From: Natronobacterium texcoconense
Lineage (GTDB): Archaea > Halobacteriota > Halobacteria > Halobacteriales > Natrialbaceae
Assembly: GCF_900104065.1 (NCBI RefSeq)
Contig: NZ_FNLC01000002.1
Coordinates: 788,995-852,994 of the forward strand
Length of the DNA stretch: 64,000 bases
Direction of reading: 5' to 3'
This document shows positions 1-8,015 of the stretch, piece after piece; within the stretch, counting starts at the first letter, position 1, and every line of letters starts with the position of its first letter. Made by a program: the position numbers and the translations under genes. The notes under the pieces were generated by a model that had not been told where the DNA came from, ran no database searches, and worked only from the letters and a program-made list of their open reading frames with translations.

Positions 1-99
1 GGTTATCCACCGACGGAACCCAGTAATACGGACGTTGTACGGCCTCACCTTTCGGTTACAAGCCGGATAACTACAACCGGTGGAGCCGACCGACCGGGT

Positions 100-315
100 A
101 TGATAACCTGCTCTAACTGCGAGACGCCCCAGTTCTTGCAGATCACCCAGAGCCGCGTCTACTTCGAGGACGGCGAGATGATCAACGAAATTTCGGAGTC
201 CTACGAGTGCACCCTCTGTGGCTCGACCGGTCAGTACGTCTACGACGAGGACCACGACGAGGAGACGATCACCGGCGACGTCGAGTTGACGAAAGAACGC
301 CCGAAGTTCGCCTGA
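100..315 (+). CDS. small zinc-ribbon protein, function unknown
   Basis: A 71-residue protein with two CxxC knuckles, CSNC at residues 4-7 and CTLC at about 37-40, so it should bind one zinc. It is acidic between and after the knuckles. I do not recognise a named family. It stands alone ahead of the gas-vesicle locus and is transcribed towards the converging gvpM gene. The ATG start gives a compact protein whose first knuckle begins at once. Codon use is typical of the window. Confidence is good that it is a gene; its role is unknown. Confidence 0.7.
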   Translation: MITCSNCETPQFLQITQSRVYFEDGEMINEISESYECTLCGSTGQYVYDEDHDEETITGDVELTKERPKFA

Positions 316-424
316 CAGCTAGCCCCTGGAACGGGGCGATAGGACACTCGAAGCCGTACCGAACAGGGTTTCTGGAACTGGCCATCAGTATCCGATCGGT
401 CGTCTAATTGCCTGCTCGAGAAGT

Positions 425-718
425 CTACTCCTCCGTTTCCTGTTCGTCCCGTCCGTTCGCGTTCGGGATCGTGACCCGTTCGCTCGAATCCACGTCCGAA
501 GAAGCGGCGAGTGCTGCCTGCCGGCGACGGGCGTCCCACCGCTGGAACATGCCGTACTCGGTCATCGTCTCCATGCCAGCGATCGCAGCGGTGAGTTTGA
601 TCCCGACGAGCGGGACGTCGGCGACCGAGACGATCACGTCCGCCCGGAGGATGGCACCGTCTCTGAGCAGGACGTCGATCACGTCGACGAACGCTTCGTC
701 GTCCTTTCGCGGTCTCAT
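425..718 (-). CDS. gvpM: gas vesicle protein GvpM (GvpA/J family)
   Basis: A 97-residue member of the GvpA/GvpJ/GvpM family. The amphipathic helix-strand core (DVIDVLLRDGAILRADVIVSVADVPLVGIKL) covers about residues 12-43, broken here only by naming. GvpM is a minor, hydrophobic, GvpA-like protein thought to act in nucleation of the vesicle. It is the last gene of the leftward arm and its ATG overlaps the end of gvpL by 4 bases, implying translational coupling. A short acidic tail follows the core. The order K-L-M supports M rather than J. Confidence 0.88.
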   Translation of the reverse strand: MRPRKDDEAFVDVIDVLLRDGAILRADVIVSVADVPLVGIKLTAAIAGMETMTEYGMFQRWDARRRQAALAASSDVDSSERVTIPNANGRDEQETEE

Positions 719-1611
719 GGATCTCGGGTCGTCGAATTCGGGTCGTTCGTATCCGTCTCACCCAGTTCCGGTGCGAACGTGTACGGCGGCCACGGCCCCG
801 TAAAGCGCACCTCGAGGCCGTCGTTTGCCGCCACGTCGTCGAGGACCGATCCGATCGCCCCCTCGTCGTCCTCGTGGGCAAGCAGCGTGAGTCGACAGAG
901 GGTTTCGCCGTCGTCCTCGACGTCGACCACGTCGTCGTCCAGTGACGCGGTCGGCGACCGCTCGAGGGCGTGGACCTCCCTGGCTTCCGCGGCGAGTCGT
1001 TCCTGCAGGTCGGCAGTCAGCGATTCTCGCCGGGCGGCCTGCAGTTCCGCGAGTCGCTGACCGAACTGTTTCTCGAGCAGGAACGCCGTTCCCTCCTCTG
1101 AATCGCCGATTTTCTCGTCGAGTTCACGCAGTCGGTCGTCCCGCTCGACCAGCGTCTCCTCGCCGACGGGATCGGTTTCGACGACCTCGACGCGGTACTC
1201 CCAGTGACCCTCGAGTCCCGACAGCGCCTGCTCGAGGGTCTCGGATTCCTCGCGAAGCCACTCGCGGACACCGTCGTCGTCGCCACGGAGGATGGTGTCG
1301 AACTGGAACGGGATCGGCGTTCCGAAGGTCTCGCCGGCCTCGTCGACGACCGCCTGATGGCGAACGAGCCAGCGCCGGACCTGTGCGAGGTCCGCGGAGT
1401 CGTAGATGCCGTCGCAGGCGTGAACGACCGCGCCGATCCCGTCCGCGGTGACGATCGAAACCGGTTCGCCGTCGACACCCGTCGTCTCGAGGGTGGCGTC
1501 CTCGTCGGCGCGAACGATACAGTAGAGGTACCGGCCGTCGTCTATCTCCGGCATCGCATCGGGATCCGGTTCGGTCTCGAGGCTCGCGTCGCCGGGGTCG
1601 TCGGGACTCAC
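715..1611 (-). CDS. gvpL: gas vesicle protein GvpL (GvpF/L family)
   Basis: A 298-residue GvpF/GvpL-family protein. The N-terminal domain opens with [11 protein letters not shown] and the C-terminal domain closes with the family signature [14 protein letters not shown]. Between them is a charged helical region (about residues 120-200). GvpL is a known hub that contacts many other accessory Gvp proteins during assembly. An acidic N-terminal extension of about 25 residues precedes the family core. It overlaps gvpK by 4 bases upstream and gvpM by 4 bases downstream, so the three are coupled. Length is close to that usual for haloarchaeal GvpL. Confidence 0.92.
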   Translation of the reverse strand: MSPDDPGDASLETEPDPDAMPEIDDGRYLYCIVRADEDATLETTGVDGEPVSIVTADGIGAVVHACDGIYDSADLAQVRRWLVRHQAVVDEAGETFGTPIPFQFDTILRGDDDGVREWLREESETLEQALSGLEGHWEYRVEVVETDPVGEETLVERDDRLRELDEKIGDSEEGTAFLLEKQFGQRLAELQAARRESLTADLQERLAAEAREVHALERSPTASLDDDVVDVEDDGETLCRLTLLAHEDDEGAIGSVLDDVAANDGLEVRFTGPWPPYTFAPELGETDTNDPNSTTRDP

Positions 1612-1958
1612 TCTTCTTCACCTCCGAAGACGGAGTAACCGGGTTCGTGGGTCTGTACGGTCCGTGGCTCGTCGTGGAGCTGCTGGATCGCATCGTTGAC
1701 CAGTCCGTCCAGGTCGCCACGCAGGTCCTCGACGCCGTCTTCGATTCCTTCGTCTTGTTTGAGCCGTTCGATCTCGGCCTCGATCGTCGCGAGCTGACTC
1801 CCGAGGCGTTCGATCTCTTCGTCCTCGAGGTTGCCCGACTCCATGCGTCGGACCGCCTCGCGTTCCAGTGCATCGATGAGGATCTCGACGACGGTGATGA
1901 CGAGCGTCATCAGACCCTGCCGTGCGTCCTCACCGTCGCCGACGTCGATTTTCGTCAC
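1608..1958 (-). CDS. gvpK: gas vesicle protein GvpK
   Basis: A 116-residue GvpK. The conserved core ([20 protein letters not shown], residues 14-33) is followed by a charged coiled-coil stretch ending near residue 75. GvpK is a required accessory protein of gas-vesicle formation. The gene begins one base after gvpJ ends and overlaps gvpL by 4 bases, placing it firmly in the F-M transcription unit. The size matches the family. No unusual features are visible apart from a C-terminal tail ending GGEEE. Confidence 0.93.
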   Translation of the reverse strand: MTKIDVGDGEDARQGLMTLVITVVEILIDALEREAVRRMESGNLEDEEIERLGSQLATIEAEIERLKQDEGIEDGVEDLRGDLDGLVNDAIQQLHDEPRTVQTHEPGYSVFGGEEE

Positions 1959-1959
1959 G

Positions 1960-2547
1960 TCAGTTCTCCTCCGTTTGCGCGGCCGCCTCCTCGTCGTGCT
2001 GTTCGTCTTCAGCGTCGTCCTCTTCGACTTCGTTCGAGCCGTCCGCCTCGTCTTCGTCGTCGCTGATCAGGTCGAATCCGCCGCTCGTGGGCTGTTCCGG
2101 GTCGGGACGAGCACCGAGTCGCTCGCTTCCGCGGTCCGGCGTCGTGAAGGTGCTGTCGCCCCCGTCGCCGCCGTCCGTGCTGCTCGCTTCGACCTCCTCG
2201 GTTTCCTCGTCCTCGAGTCGTTCCCCGTCGACGTAGCGTTCGTCGGGCGTCACGTTGACCCCTCGCGTCGCATCGATCACGGGGTTGGGCCGGTCCATCT
2301 CCGCCAGTTCGGGCTCGCCGACTGCCTCGGCGACCCGGCGCATGTCGGTTCCTTCGGGGAACTCGAGGCCGTACTTCGCCGCGGTCTCGAAGGAGGCGAT
2401 AGCGGCCCGGACCTGGACGCCGAGTAGCTGGGTGTCGCCGATCGAGACGGCGATGTCGGCGTTGATGACGATCCCCTTGTCCAGCAGCATCTCGACGACC
2501 TCGGCGAGGTCGGTCTTCTGACGGCTCGGCTGGAAGTCGTTAGGCAC
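1960..2547 (-). CDS. gvpJ: gas vesicle protein GvpJ with long acidic tail
   Basis: A 195-residue GvpA-like protein. Its family core ([20 protein letters not shown]) lies in residues 15-34, followed by [21 protein letters not shown]. Residues from about 75 to the end form a low-complexity acidic tail (runs of D and E), making it much longer than the roughly 110-residue GvpJ of Halobacterium. I chose the GTG at 2547 because a full-length Shine-Dalgarno sequence lies 3 bases upstream; another in-frame GTG at 2556 lies inside that site. GvpJ is a minor structural or nucleating vesicle protein. Downstream gvpK follows after one base. Confidence 0.9.
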   Translation of the reverse strand: MPNDFQPSRQKTDLAEVVEMLLDKGIVINADIAVSIGDTQLLGVQVRAAIASFETAAKYGLEFPEGTDMRRVAEAVGEPELAEMDRPNPVIDATRGVNVTPDERYVDGERLEDEETEEVEASSTDGGDGGDSTFTTPDRGSERLGARPDPEQPTSGGFDLISDDEDEADGSNEVEEDDAEDEQHDEEAAAQTEEN

Positions 2548-2550
2548 GGG

Positions 2551-2560
2551 GATCACCTCC
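2551..2560 (-). promoter_or_regulatory. full-length Shine-Dalgarno site of gvpJ
   Basis: On the minus strand these bases read GGAGGTGATC, a complement of the conserved 3' end of archaeal 16S rRNA over its whole length. It sits 3 bases before the GTG at 2547. Such sites are rare in this window, where most genes look leaderless, and it decides the gvpJ start. Confidence 0.85.
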
Positions 2561-2621
2561 CAGGGTCGTTGTGTTCGTCTGGCTCACCTCGGATCGTCGT
2601 CGGATCGTGTGCTGTCGTAGA

Positions 2622-3533
2622 TCAGTCATCCTCACTCCTCCGTTTCTCCCGTTCGCGTTCGAACCGCTGGCCGTAGATGCGCTTCCGACTGGGCGCCGTC
2701 GAAAGGTGGACGTCCTGTGGCACCGTCGAGTGTTTGACGCCGCTGCCGACGGCCGACCGTTCTGTCGGCATCGTCGACGCCGCCGTCGGATTCCGCGAAC
2801 TCGGACTCGTATCCCGGCGTCGCATCCGCTCGCGATTGTACTCGACGAGTCGCTCGAACTTCTCGTGAGTCTCGAGCAACGCCCACCGGAACGCGTCGAT
2901 CCCCTTCATCGCCTGCTGCTGGATCGCGACCTGGTAGGCCTCCGGATCCTCCATGACGTCGATGTCGCCGAGCGCCTCGACTGGATCCGCGTCCTCGAGC
3001 ATGTCGCCTTCGCCGCCGAGCATCCCCTCGTCGTCGCCGAGCAGCCCCTCCTCGTCGTCGGCTACCGACGCGGCGGCCTCCTCGATCATACTCGCGTCCT
3101 CGCCCTCGTCGGCGACGCTCTCGACGGCGTCCTCGAGTTCGCGTTTCTCCTCCCAGATCGAGGCCATATCCGTTGCGTCCCAGGCGTTCAGGAGGTCGAT
3201 CGCCCGGAACAGTTGTGTGAAGTCGACGACGTCGCCGATACCAGTCTCCTCGTCGCCCAGCGCGTCGGGAATCTCTCCCATCTCGATTGCCGACAGCAGT
3301 TCGTCGGCGTCGACGGCGTCGGGCAGGTCGGCGATGTCCATCGTCTCGATCAGTTCCTCGGCCTCCGTCGCAACTGTCGTGAGCGTCTCGAGGTCGCCAC
3401 CGACGGACTCGAGCGTCTCCGCCTCGAGGTCCGCGACGTCGTCGACGCCGCCGAGGTGTTCTTCGACGTTCTCGAGGGCGTCTTCCGCCTGCTCGAGCAA
3501 CTCGTCGAAACTCTCCTCGCTCTCACTGCTCAT
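2622..3533 (-). CDS. gvpI: GvpI-like protein with an extra acidic N-terminal domain
   Basis: A 303-residue protein in the gvpI position between gvpH and gvpJ. Residues 1 to about 225 are very acidic and helical, with a motif region around DVVDFTQLFRAIDLLNAWDA (residues 103-122) and an Asp/Glu-Gly rich linker. The last 75 residues are basic and contain VPQDVHLSTAPSRKRIYG, which resembles my memory of the small basic GvpI of other haloarchaea. The start overlaps gvpH by 11 bases. I read it as a fusion of a separate haloarchaeal helical protein to a GvpI-like tail; it could also be an unrelated protein occupying the slot. The assignment is by position and tail only. Confidence 0.55.
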   Translation of the reverse strand: MSSESEESFDELLEQAEDALENVEEHLGGVDDVADLEAETLESVGGDLETLTTVATEAEELIETMDIADLPDAVDADELLSAIEMGEIPDALGDEETGIGDVVDFTQLFRAIDLLNAWDATDMASIWEEKRELEDAVESVADEGEDASMIEEAAASVADDEEGLLGDDEGMLGGEGDMLEDADPVEALGDIDVMEDPEAYQVAIQQQAMKGIDAFRWALLETHEKFERLVEYNRERMRRRDTSPSSRNPTAASTMPTERSAVGSGVKHSTVPQDVHLSTAPSRKRIYGQRFEREREKRRSEDD

Positions 3534-4236
3534 CGTCGCCCTCCGTGGTCGAGTCGTCGCTCGAGTCCGGTTCGATCACGACGGTGAGCACGCCGTTCTT
3601 GATCGCAGCCTCGGCGTTCATGTCGGGCCAGGGAACCTCGACCCGGTCGAGTTCACGGCCGGAGACGGCGACGACGAGCGTCGAGTCGTCGAACCCGACG
3701 GTGACGTCGTCGGCTTCGGTCCCGGAAACGTCGGCCGTGACGAGCAGTTCGTCCTCGTACTGGCGAGTCGTCAAGTGACTCGACTGGGACGGATGTGACG
3801 ACCGACGGCGGCGGGTTCTGGGTCTGCCGCGACCGGGATCTGGACCACTGGATCGACCGGCGAACTCCTCCGAAAACGGGTCTCCCTCGAACCGCGAGTC
3901 GCCGTTCAGGACGTCCTCACCGGACCGAATCGAGATGTCGTAGTCGAGGACGGTCCGATCGGACGTCCGCCGGCCGGAGGCCGATCCTCGCTGCTCGAGG
4001 GTCTCGAGTGCCGACAGCAGGCTCGAGAGCCAGTCGGTACCGTCACCGTCGGCCGCGTCCGACTGCTCGCCGTCGGTCGCGTCCGCGTCGTCTCCTGGCG
4101 CTTCGCCGACTCGGTCGTGGGGGTCGTCACTGGCTTCTTCGTGGTCGTCGGGCGATTCACCGTTACCGACCCGTTCGTGGTCGTCGGGCGATTCACCGTC
4201 ATCGTCGCCGTTCTGCCTGGAATCGTCGTCAGTCAC
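3523..4236 (-). CDS. gvpH: gas vesicle protein GvpH (Hsp20-like)
   Basis: A 237-residue protein. The first 65 residues are an acidic, repetitive segment. The middle holds WLSSLLSALETLEQRG, typical of the GvpH amphipathic helix. The C-terminal 90 residues form a small-heat-shock/alpha-crystallin-like fold (YEDELLVTADVSGTEADDVT, then ELDRVEVPWPDMNAEAAIKN and GVLTVVIEP). GvpH is known to act as a chaperone-like accessory protein. It overlaps gvpG by 4 bases and the GvpI-like gene by 11. The acidic start carries a 12-residue tandem duplication, described separately. Confidence 0.9.
   Translation of the reverse strand: MTDDDSRQNGDDDGESPDDHERVGNGESPDDHEEASDDPHDRVGEAPGDDADATDGEQSDAADGDGTDWLSSLLSALETLEQRGSASGRRTSDRTVLDYDISIRSGEDVLNGDSRFEGDPFSEEFAGRSSGPDPGRGRPRTRRRRSSHPSQSSHLTTRQYEDELLVTADVSGTEADDVTVGFDDSTLVVAVSGRELDRVEVPWPDMNAEAAIKNGVLTVVIEPDSSDDSTTEGDDEQ
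4138..4199 (-). repeat. in-frame tandem duplication in gvpH
   Basis: A 26-base sequence at 4138-4163 recurs exactly at 4174-4199, a 36-base period, encoding two copies of the residues ESPDDHE near the start of GvpH. It keeps the frame and only lengthens the acidic segment. Confidence 0.85.
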
Positions 4237-4487
4237 GTTTTCACCTCCACACGGCCGCTCGAGAGCCGCTCGTGGACGTCGCGGGCGACCTCGAGTTCCG
4301 CCTCGAGTTCCTCCTTGCGCTCGCGGTACTCCTCTTCGGACCGTTCGCCGAGTTCGTACAGCAACTGGTTCTCCTTGAGTTCGTCCTCGAGGGCGTCGAT
4401 GTCGTACATATCGTTGAGCGCAACCGTGTGTAACGCGTCGACGATGCCGACGAACGGCCGGAACAGGAGGTCGTCGAGGATGAACAT
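4233..4487 (-). CDS. gvpG: gas vesicle protein GvpG
   Basis: An 84-residue GvpG. It starts with the conserved MFILDDLLFRPFVGIVDALH and continues as a charged helical coil containing ERSEEEYRERKEELEAELE. GvpG is a small accessory protein that binds GvpF and GvpL. It begins two bases after gvpF ends and shares an ATGA overlap with gvpH, so F-G-H are tightly coupled. Size and sequence are standard for the family. Confidence 0.94.
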   Translation of the reverse strand: MFILDDLLFRPFVGIVDALHTVALNDMYDIDALEDELKENQLLYELGERSEEEYRERKEELEAELEVARDVHERLSSGRVEVKT

Positions 4488-4489
4488 CG

Positions 4490-5113
4490 TTACTGTTGGG
4501 CCCCGATCGTGACGTCGACGAAGCTGTACGGTGCGAACGGACCCGTATACCGGAAGATCAGGTCGTCGTACTGTTCCTCGAGGTCCGCCACGGCTTCGTC
4601 GAACTGCTCCCGGTCGTCGCGATCGACGAGATACGACCGATTCATCACGAGCCGATCGCTGAACAGGTCGTTCGGGACCGACTGCGCGGCGATCGGCTCG
4701 AGTTCGCCGGCGACGCCTTCCTCTATCGCATCGGTATCGACGTCGGCGTCCTCCTCGCGGACGACCTTGAGGCCGAGTTCGATCCGACCTTCGATGTCGT
4801 TCATCGCGCGTCTGAACGCCGGACGAGCACCGCGAAGGACGTTCTTCAGCGTCCGGTCGCTCTCGAAAGCCATTCCGAACTGCATCGGGACGATCGCGGT
4901 CCCGCCGTCCTGGTTCATGATCTCCCTGAGGACGTCGTCGTGTCGCTGTGCGTCCTCGTCGGTCTCTTCGGGGTCGGTCGTGTCGATGTCCGAGACGACG
5001 GCACCGAGGCGCCGGTGAGAGATCGTATAGACCTGCTCCGCACCGGCGACGGCGTCGGTCTCGAACTCGATCGTTTCGCCGTCGACGATCCCGTAGACGT
5101 AGCGGTTGTTCAT
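4490..5113 (-). CDS. gvpF: gas vesicle protein GvpF
   Basis: A 207-residue GvpF/L-family protein and the first gene of the leftward accessory arm. It opens with YVYGIVDG, has the ferredoxin-like N-terminal part (RRLGAVVSDI) and ends with the signature FRYTGPFAPYSFVDVTI. GvpF is known to associate with GvpA and is thought to initiate assembly. About 180 bases separate it from the upstream membrane-protein gene, enough for its own promoter. Length is normal for GvpF. Confidence 0.94.
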   Translation of the reverse strand: MNNRYVYGIVDGETIEFETDAVAGAEQVYTISHRRLGAVVSDIDTTDPEETDEDAQRHDDVLREIMNQDGGTAIVPMQFGMAFESDRTLKNVLRGARPAFRRAMNDIEGRIELGLKVVREEDADVDTDAIEEGVAGELEPIAAQSVPNDLFSDRLVMNRSYLVDRDDREQFDEAVADLEEQYDDLIFRYTGPFAPYSFVDVTIGAQQ

Positions 5114-5294
5114 CGATCGATCACGCTCCAGCGACGGCGTACCGTCGCGTTCGAACTCGTGGGACTGTCATGGTAATTCAGCCTCGAGTCGTCGGCTGTC
5201 CGCCACTCGGGACGGCTCACCCGGAGGTACTCGAGAACTCGTCACGCGAGATTCGATACCGCGACGCGTTACCGTGGTGCTTGCAGTCGCAGTC

Positions 5295-5840
5295 TTACGG
5301 GCTCGAAGCGCGCACTGACTCGTAGATGCCGCCGCCGATCGAACCGAACAGGACCGCGAGCCAGCCGGAGAAGACGACCGCGAACAGACCGATCAGGACG
5401 GTGAGCTGGCCGGCCTCGACCAGCGACGGCTGGAGCGGGCCTCCGTCTACTACCAGTGCGGCGCTCACGACGAGAAAGACGACTGCAAGCGAGCCGAGGT
5501 AGGTCAACAACGCGGTGACCGCGCCCGCGAACGCCCCCGTGCCCGAGCCGTCGACGGGGAGAAGCGACCAGACGAGCGTCGCCGCGAGGAAGGCGACGGG
5601 GACGACGATCGGCAAGGCGACCACTGCACTCATCGTCCAGAAGACGTGACCGACGCCGAACGGCGACCCGAGCCAGTGCAGGACGGCCATTCCGAGGGCG
5701 AACACGAGGGCGACAACCAGTGCGGCGCTCGCTCCGGCGTAGCCCGCCCCGAGGCGCGTTCGGTCCGCACCCGGCAACCGTCCGGGACCGTACCGTTTGC
5801 ACGTCCGCTCGAGCGTCTCGAGTCGATTTGCGAGGACCAT
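5295..5840 (-). CDS. integral membrane protein between the two gvp arms, unknown
   Basis: About 181 residues. A charged N-terminal stretch with four basic residues is followed by four to five hydrophobic segments (near residues 30-50, 60-85, 95-120, 135-160). I see no catalytic motif and do not recognise the family. The ATG at 5840 is preferred over an upstream in-frame ATG because a TATA-like element (ACATAAG on the minus strand, near 5870-5876) lies about 30 bases upstream. It is transcribed in the same direction as gvpF-M and away from gvpA. Position suggests, but does not show, a link to the vesicle locus. Confidence 0.7.
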   Translation of the reverse strand: MVLANRLETLERTCKRYGPGRLPGADRTRLGAGYAGASAALVVALVFALGMAVLHWLGSPFGVGHVFWTMSAVVALPIVVPVAFLAATLVWSLLPVDGSGTGAFAGAVTALLTYLGSLAVVFLVVSAALVVDGGPLQPSLVEAGQLTVLIGLFAVVFSGWLAVLFGSIGGGIYESVRASSP

Positions 5841-6036
5841 ACTGTCAGTTCGACGGCCAGGGATTACTGTCTTATGTACGGTATCACACACCTTCGGCGG
5901 CTGGATCACTGCCACGCTGCTGCCAGACGGGGCGACGGCCCTAACCCGCCGTCAACCCCCTCCTGCTCCCGTTCCAGCCGGCTTGCAGTCGCAGCGCCAG
6001 CCGTGTTACGAGCACGCCGTGAACGCCTGGATGTCT

Positions 6037-6324
6037 ATGGCACAACCACAACGAAGACCAGACTCCTCGAGTCTCGCAGAAGTGCTCGACCGGATCCTCG
6101 ACAAGGGCGTCGTCATCGACGTCTGGGCGCGGGTATCGGTCGTCGGGATCGAACTGCTGACGATCGAGGCACGCGTCGTCGTCGCCTCCGTCGACACCTT
6201 CCTGCACTACGCGGAGGAGATCGCAAAAATTGAGCAAGCCACCGCAGAGGGCGATCTCGAGGAACTCGAAGAGCTCGAGGTCGAGCCACGACCCGAATCG
6301 TCGCCACAGTCCGCAAGCGAATAG
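6037..6324 (+). CDS. gvpA: gas vesicle major structural protein GvpA
   Basis: A 95-residue GvpA. Core motifs are [39 protein letters not shown] and [19 protein letters not shown], matching the hydrophobic shell subunit that polymerises into the vesicle ribs. Relative to the typical 70-76 residues, it has four extra N-terminal residues (QRRP) and a longer Glu/Pro/Ser tail. I prefer the ATG at 6037 (MAQP start); an in-frame ATG at 6031 adds Met-Ser. The stop codon abuts the gvpN ATG directly, leaving no room for gvpC. Confidence 0.95.
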   Translation: MAQPQRRPDSSSLAEVLDRILDKGVVIDVWARVSVVGIELLTIEARVVVASVDTFLHYAEEIAKIEQATAEGDLEELEELEVEPRPESSPQSASE

Positions 6325-7344
6325 ATGGCAGACGACGCCTCGCGCAAGCGCAAGGTCCGTGGCCGCAAGATCAGGAGCGACCAGTCCCGCAAGGAGAGTC
6401 GCAAGGCGAAGAAGGAACTCGCACGGAAAGCAAACGGGAGCGAACGAACCGGCGATAGTCCCCTGTCCGACCCCGAAGAAGTCACTCCCGAGCCGTTCGT
6501 CGAAACCGACGCCGTCAGGTCGCTGCGGGGACGGATTACGGGCTGGCTCGAGGCCAACCAGCCGGTCCACCTGATCGGGCCGACGGGCTGTGGGAAGACC
6601 GCGCTCGCGCTCTCGGCCGCGGCCGAACGCGGCCGACCGGTCGTCTGGCTCAACGGCGACGACGCAGTCGACACTGCGGCGCTCGTCGGCGACCACGCCG
6701 GCGGAGAACGCTACAAGGAGGACGACCGGTTCGTCGGCGGCGTCACCAAACAGACCGAGATCGTCCGCGAACGATGGGTCGACAACCCCCTCTCGGTCGC
6801 GGTGCGCGAGGGTGCGACGCTCGTCTACAACGAGTTCTCGCGTAGCGATCCCGCCGCACACAACGTCTTGCTGTCGGTCTTCGAGGAAGGCGTCCTCGAG
6901 CGACCGGGCAAGCGCGGCGAGGATCGGACGATCGACGTCCACCCCGAGTTTCGGGCGATCCTCACGTCGAACGACGTCGAGTACGCCGGCGTCCACAGAC
7001 AGCAGGACGCGTTGCTCGACCGGTTCGTCGGCGTCCAGGTCGACTACTACGACGAGGAGACCGAGCGGGAGATCGTCAGGGCACACGTCGACCTGCCCGA
7101 CGAGCGGGTCGAGGCGATCGTCGACGCGACGCGTGCGTTGCGTGACGACCTCGAGATCGTCGTCGGGACGCGGGCGGCGATCACGGCCGCGAAGGGGCTG
7201 TCGGTCTTCGACGGGCAGGGCAACGGCGAGTTCAACGACGAGTTGCTGACGAAGGTCTTCACCGACGTCCTCGCGCCGAAGATCGCAGGCGAGGGGGCGG
7301 ACGACGTGGACGACCTGCGGACGGAGATCGGCGAGGCGATCTGA
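6325..7344 (+). CDS. gvpN: gas vesicle protein GvpN (MoxR-type AAA+ ATPase)
   Basis: A 339-residue ATPase. A lysine/arginine-rich N-terminal extension (residues 1-40) precedes the AAA+ core. Walker A is GPTGCGKT at residues 85-92, and the Walker B-like segment LVYNEFSR is at 166-173. The later AILTSND motif is a sensor-1 element. GvpN is required for vesicles to grow to full width. The gene starts immediately after the gvpA stop, so the two are presumably one transcript, followed by gvpO after 38 bases. Confidence 0.94.
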   Translation: MADDASRKRKVRGRKIRSDQSRKESRKAKKELARKANGSERTGDSPLSDPEEVTPEPFVETDAVRSLRGRITGWLEANQPVHLIGPTGCGKTALALSAAAERGRPVVWLNGDDAVDTAALVGDHAGGERYKEDDRFVGGVTKQTEIVRERWVDNPLSVAVREGATLVYNEFSRSDPAAHNVLLSVFEEGVLERPGKRGEDRTIDVHPEFRAILTSNDVEYAGVHRQQDALLDRFVGVQVDYYDEETEREIVRAHVDLPDERVEAIVDATRALRDDLEIVVGTRAAITAAKGLSVFDGQGNGEFNDELLTKVFTDVLAPKIAGEGADDVDDLRTEIGEAI

Positions 7345-7382
7345 CGCAGCGAGACACGAACGAACACACCAGGTCCGGACCA

Positions 7383-7913
7383 ATGGCCGAAGCCGAAACT
7401 CAATCGAAAGAGCAGTGCAAGGCGCTCACCGAGGACGGAGAGCGCTGCTCGCGTCCGGCCGGGGACGACGGCTTCTGCTATCAACACGACGAGAGTGATC
7501 AAACCGTGAGCGACAGTCAAACCGCAGAACAGGAAGAACAGGAACAGAGCGAGGAAGAGACCCGGAGTCGCGACCTCGGCGCTGACATGACCGCCGAGGA
7601 GAAGACCGATCCGGAGTCGGTCGATGCGGACATCGACGTCGAACACGAGGAAATCGAGGGCGTTCTGGGGGTTCGACAGACAGTCCAGGCGAGCGCCGGC
7701 GACCTCATCGGCCGGGAGTTCGACGCCGTCAGCGAGATTGCACCGACCGACGACGGCTGGCGGGCCATCGTCGAGGTCGTCGAACGGCGGGCGGTCCCCG
7801 ACACCCAGGACATCATCGGCCGCTACGAGATCGAACTCGACGAGAACGCGACCGTCCACGGCTACCGACGACTCGATCGGTACCGCCGTGGCGACACCGC
7901 GGCGTTCGAGTGA
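7383..7913 (+). CDS. gvpO: gas vesicle protein GvpO with N-terminal zinc motif
   Basis: A 176-residue protein. The C-terminal 80 residues are the GvpO domain (GWRAIVEVVERRAVPDTQD, then IIGRYEIELDENATVHGYRR and LDRYRRGD). The N-terminus carries C12, C22, C32 and H35, a plausible zinc-binding set of a kind seen at the start of several haloarchaeal proteins. A Glu/Gln-rich linker joins the two. GvpO is needed for vesicle formation in Halobacterium and Haloferax. It ends the gvpA-N-O arm. Confidence 0.9.
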   Translation: MAEAETQSKEQCKALTEDGERCSRPAGDDGFCYQHDESDQTVSDSQTAEQEEQEQSEEETRSRDLGADMTAEEKTDPESVDADIDVEHEEIEGVLGVRQTVQASAGDLIGREFDAVSEIAPTDDGWRAIVEVVERRAVPDTQDIIGRYEIELDENATVHGYRRLDRYRRGDTAAFE

Positions 7914-8015
7914 CGAAACAGTCGATCCGTCGCTCGCGACGCTCTCGTTCGTAGCGGTTCGTGTCTCCAGCGTCGTGACTCGAGGCGTCCCGAATCTCGA
8001 ACCGTTCGATAGCGA

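Noticed and set aside
5941-7383. Long open frame on the minus strand opposite gvpA-N
   Set aside because: It is the shadow of gvpA and gvpN; its residues are rich in Arg, Val and Asp as expected from a GC-rich antisense frame, and the sense strand has clear Gvp motifs.
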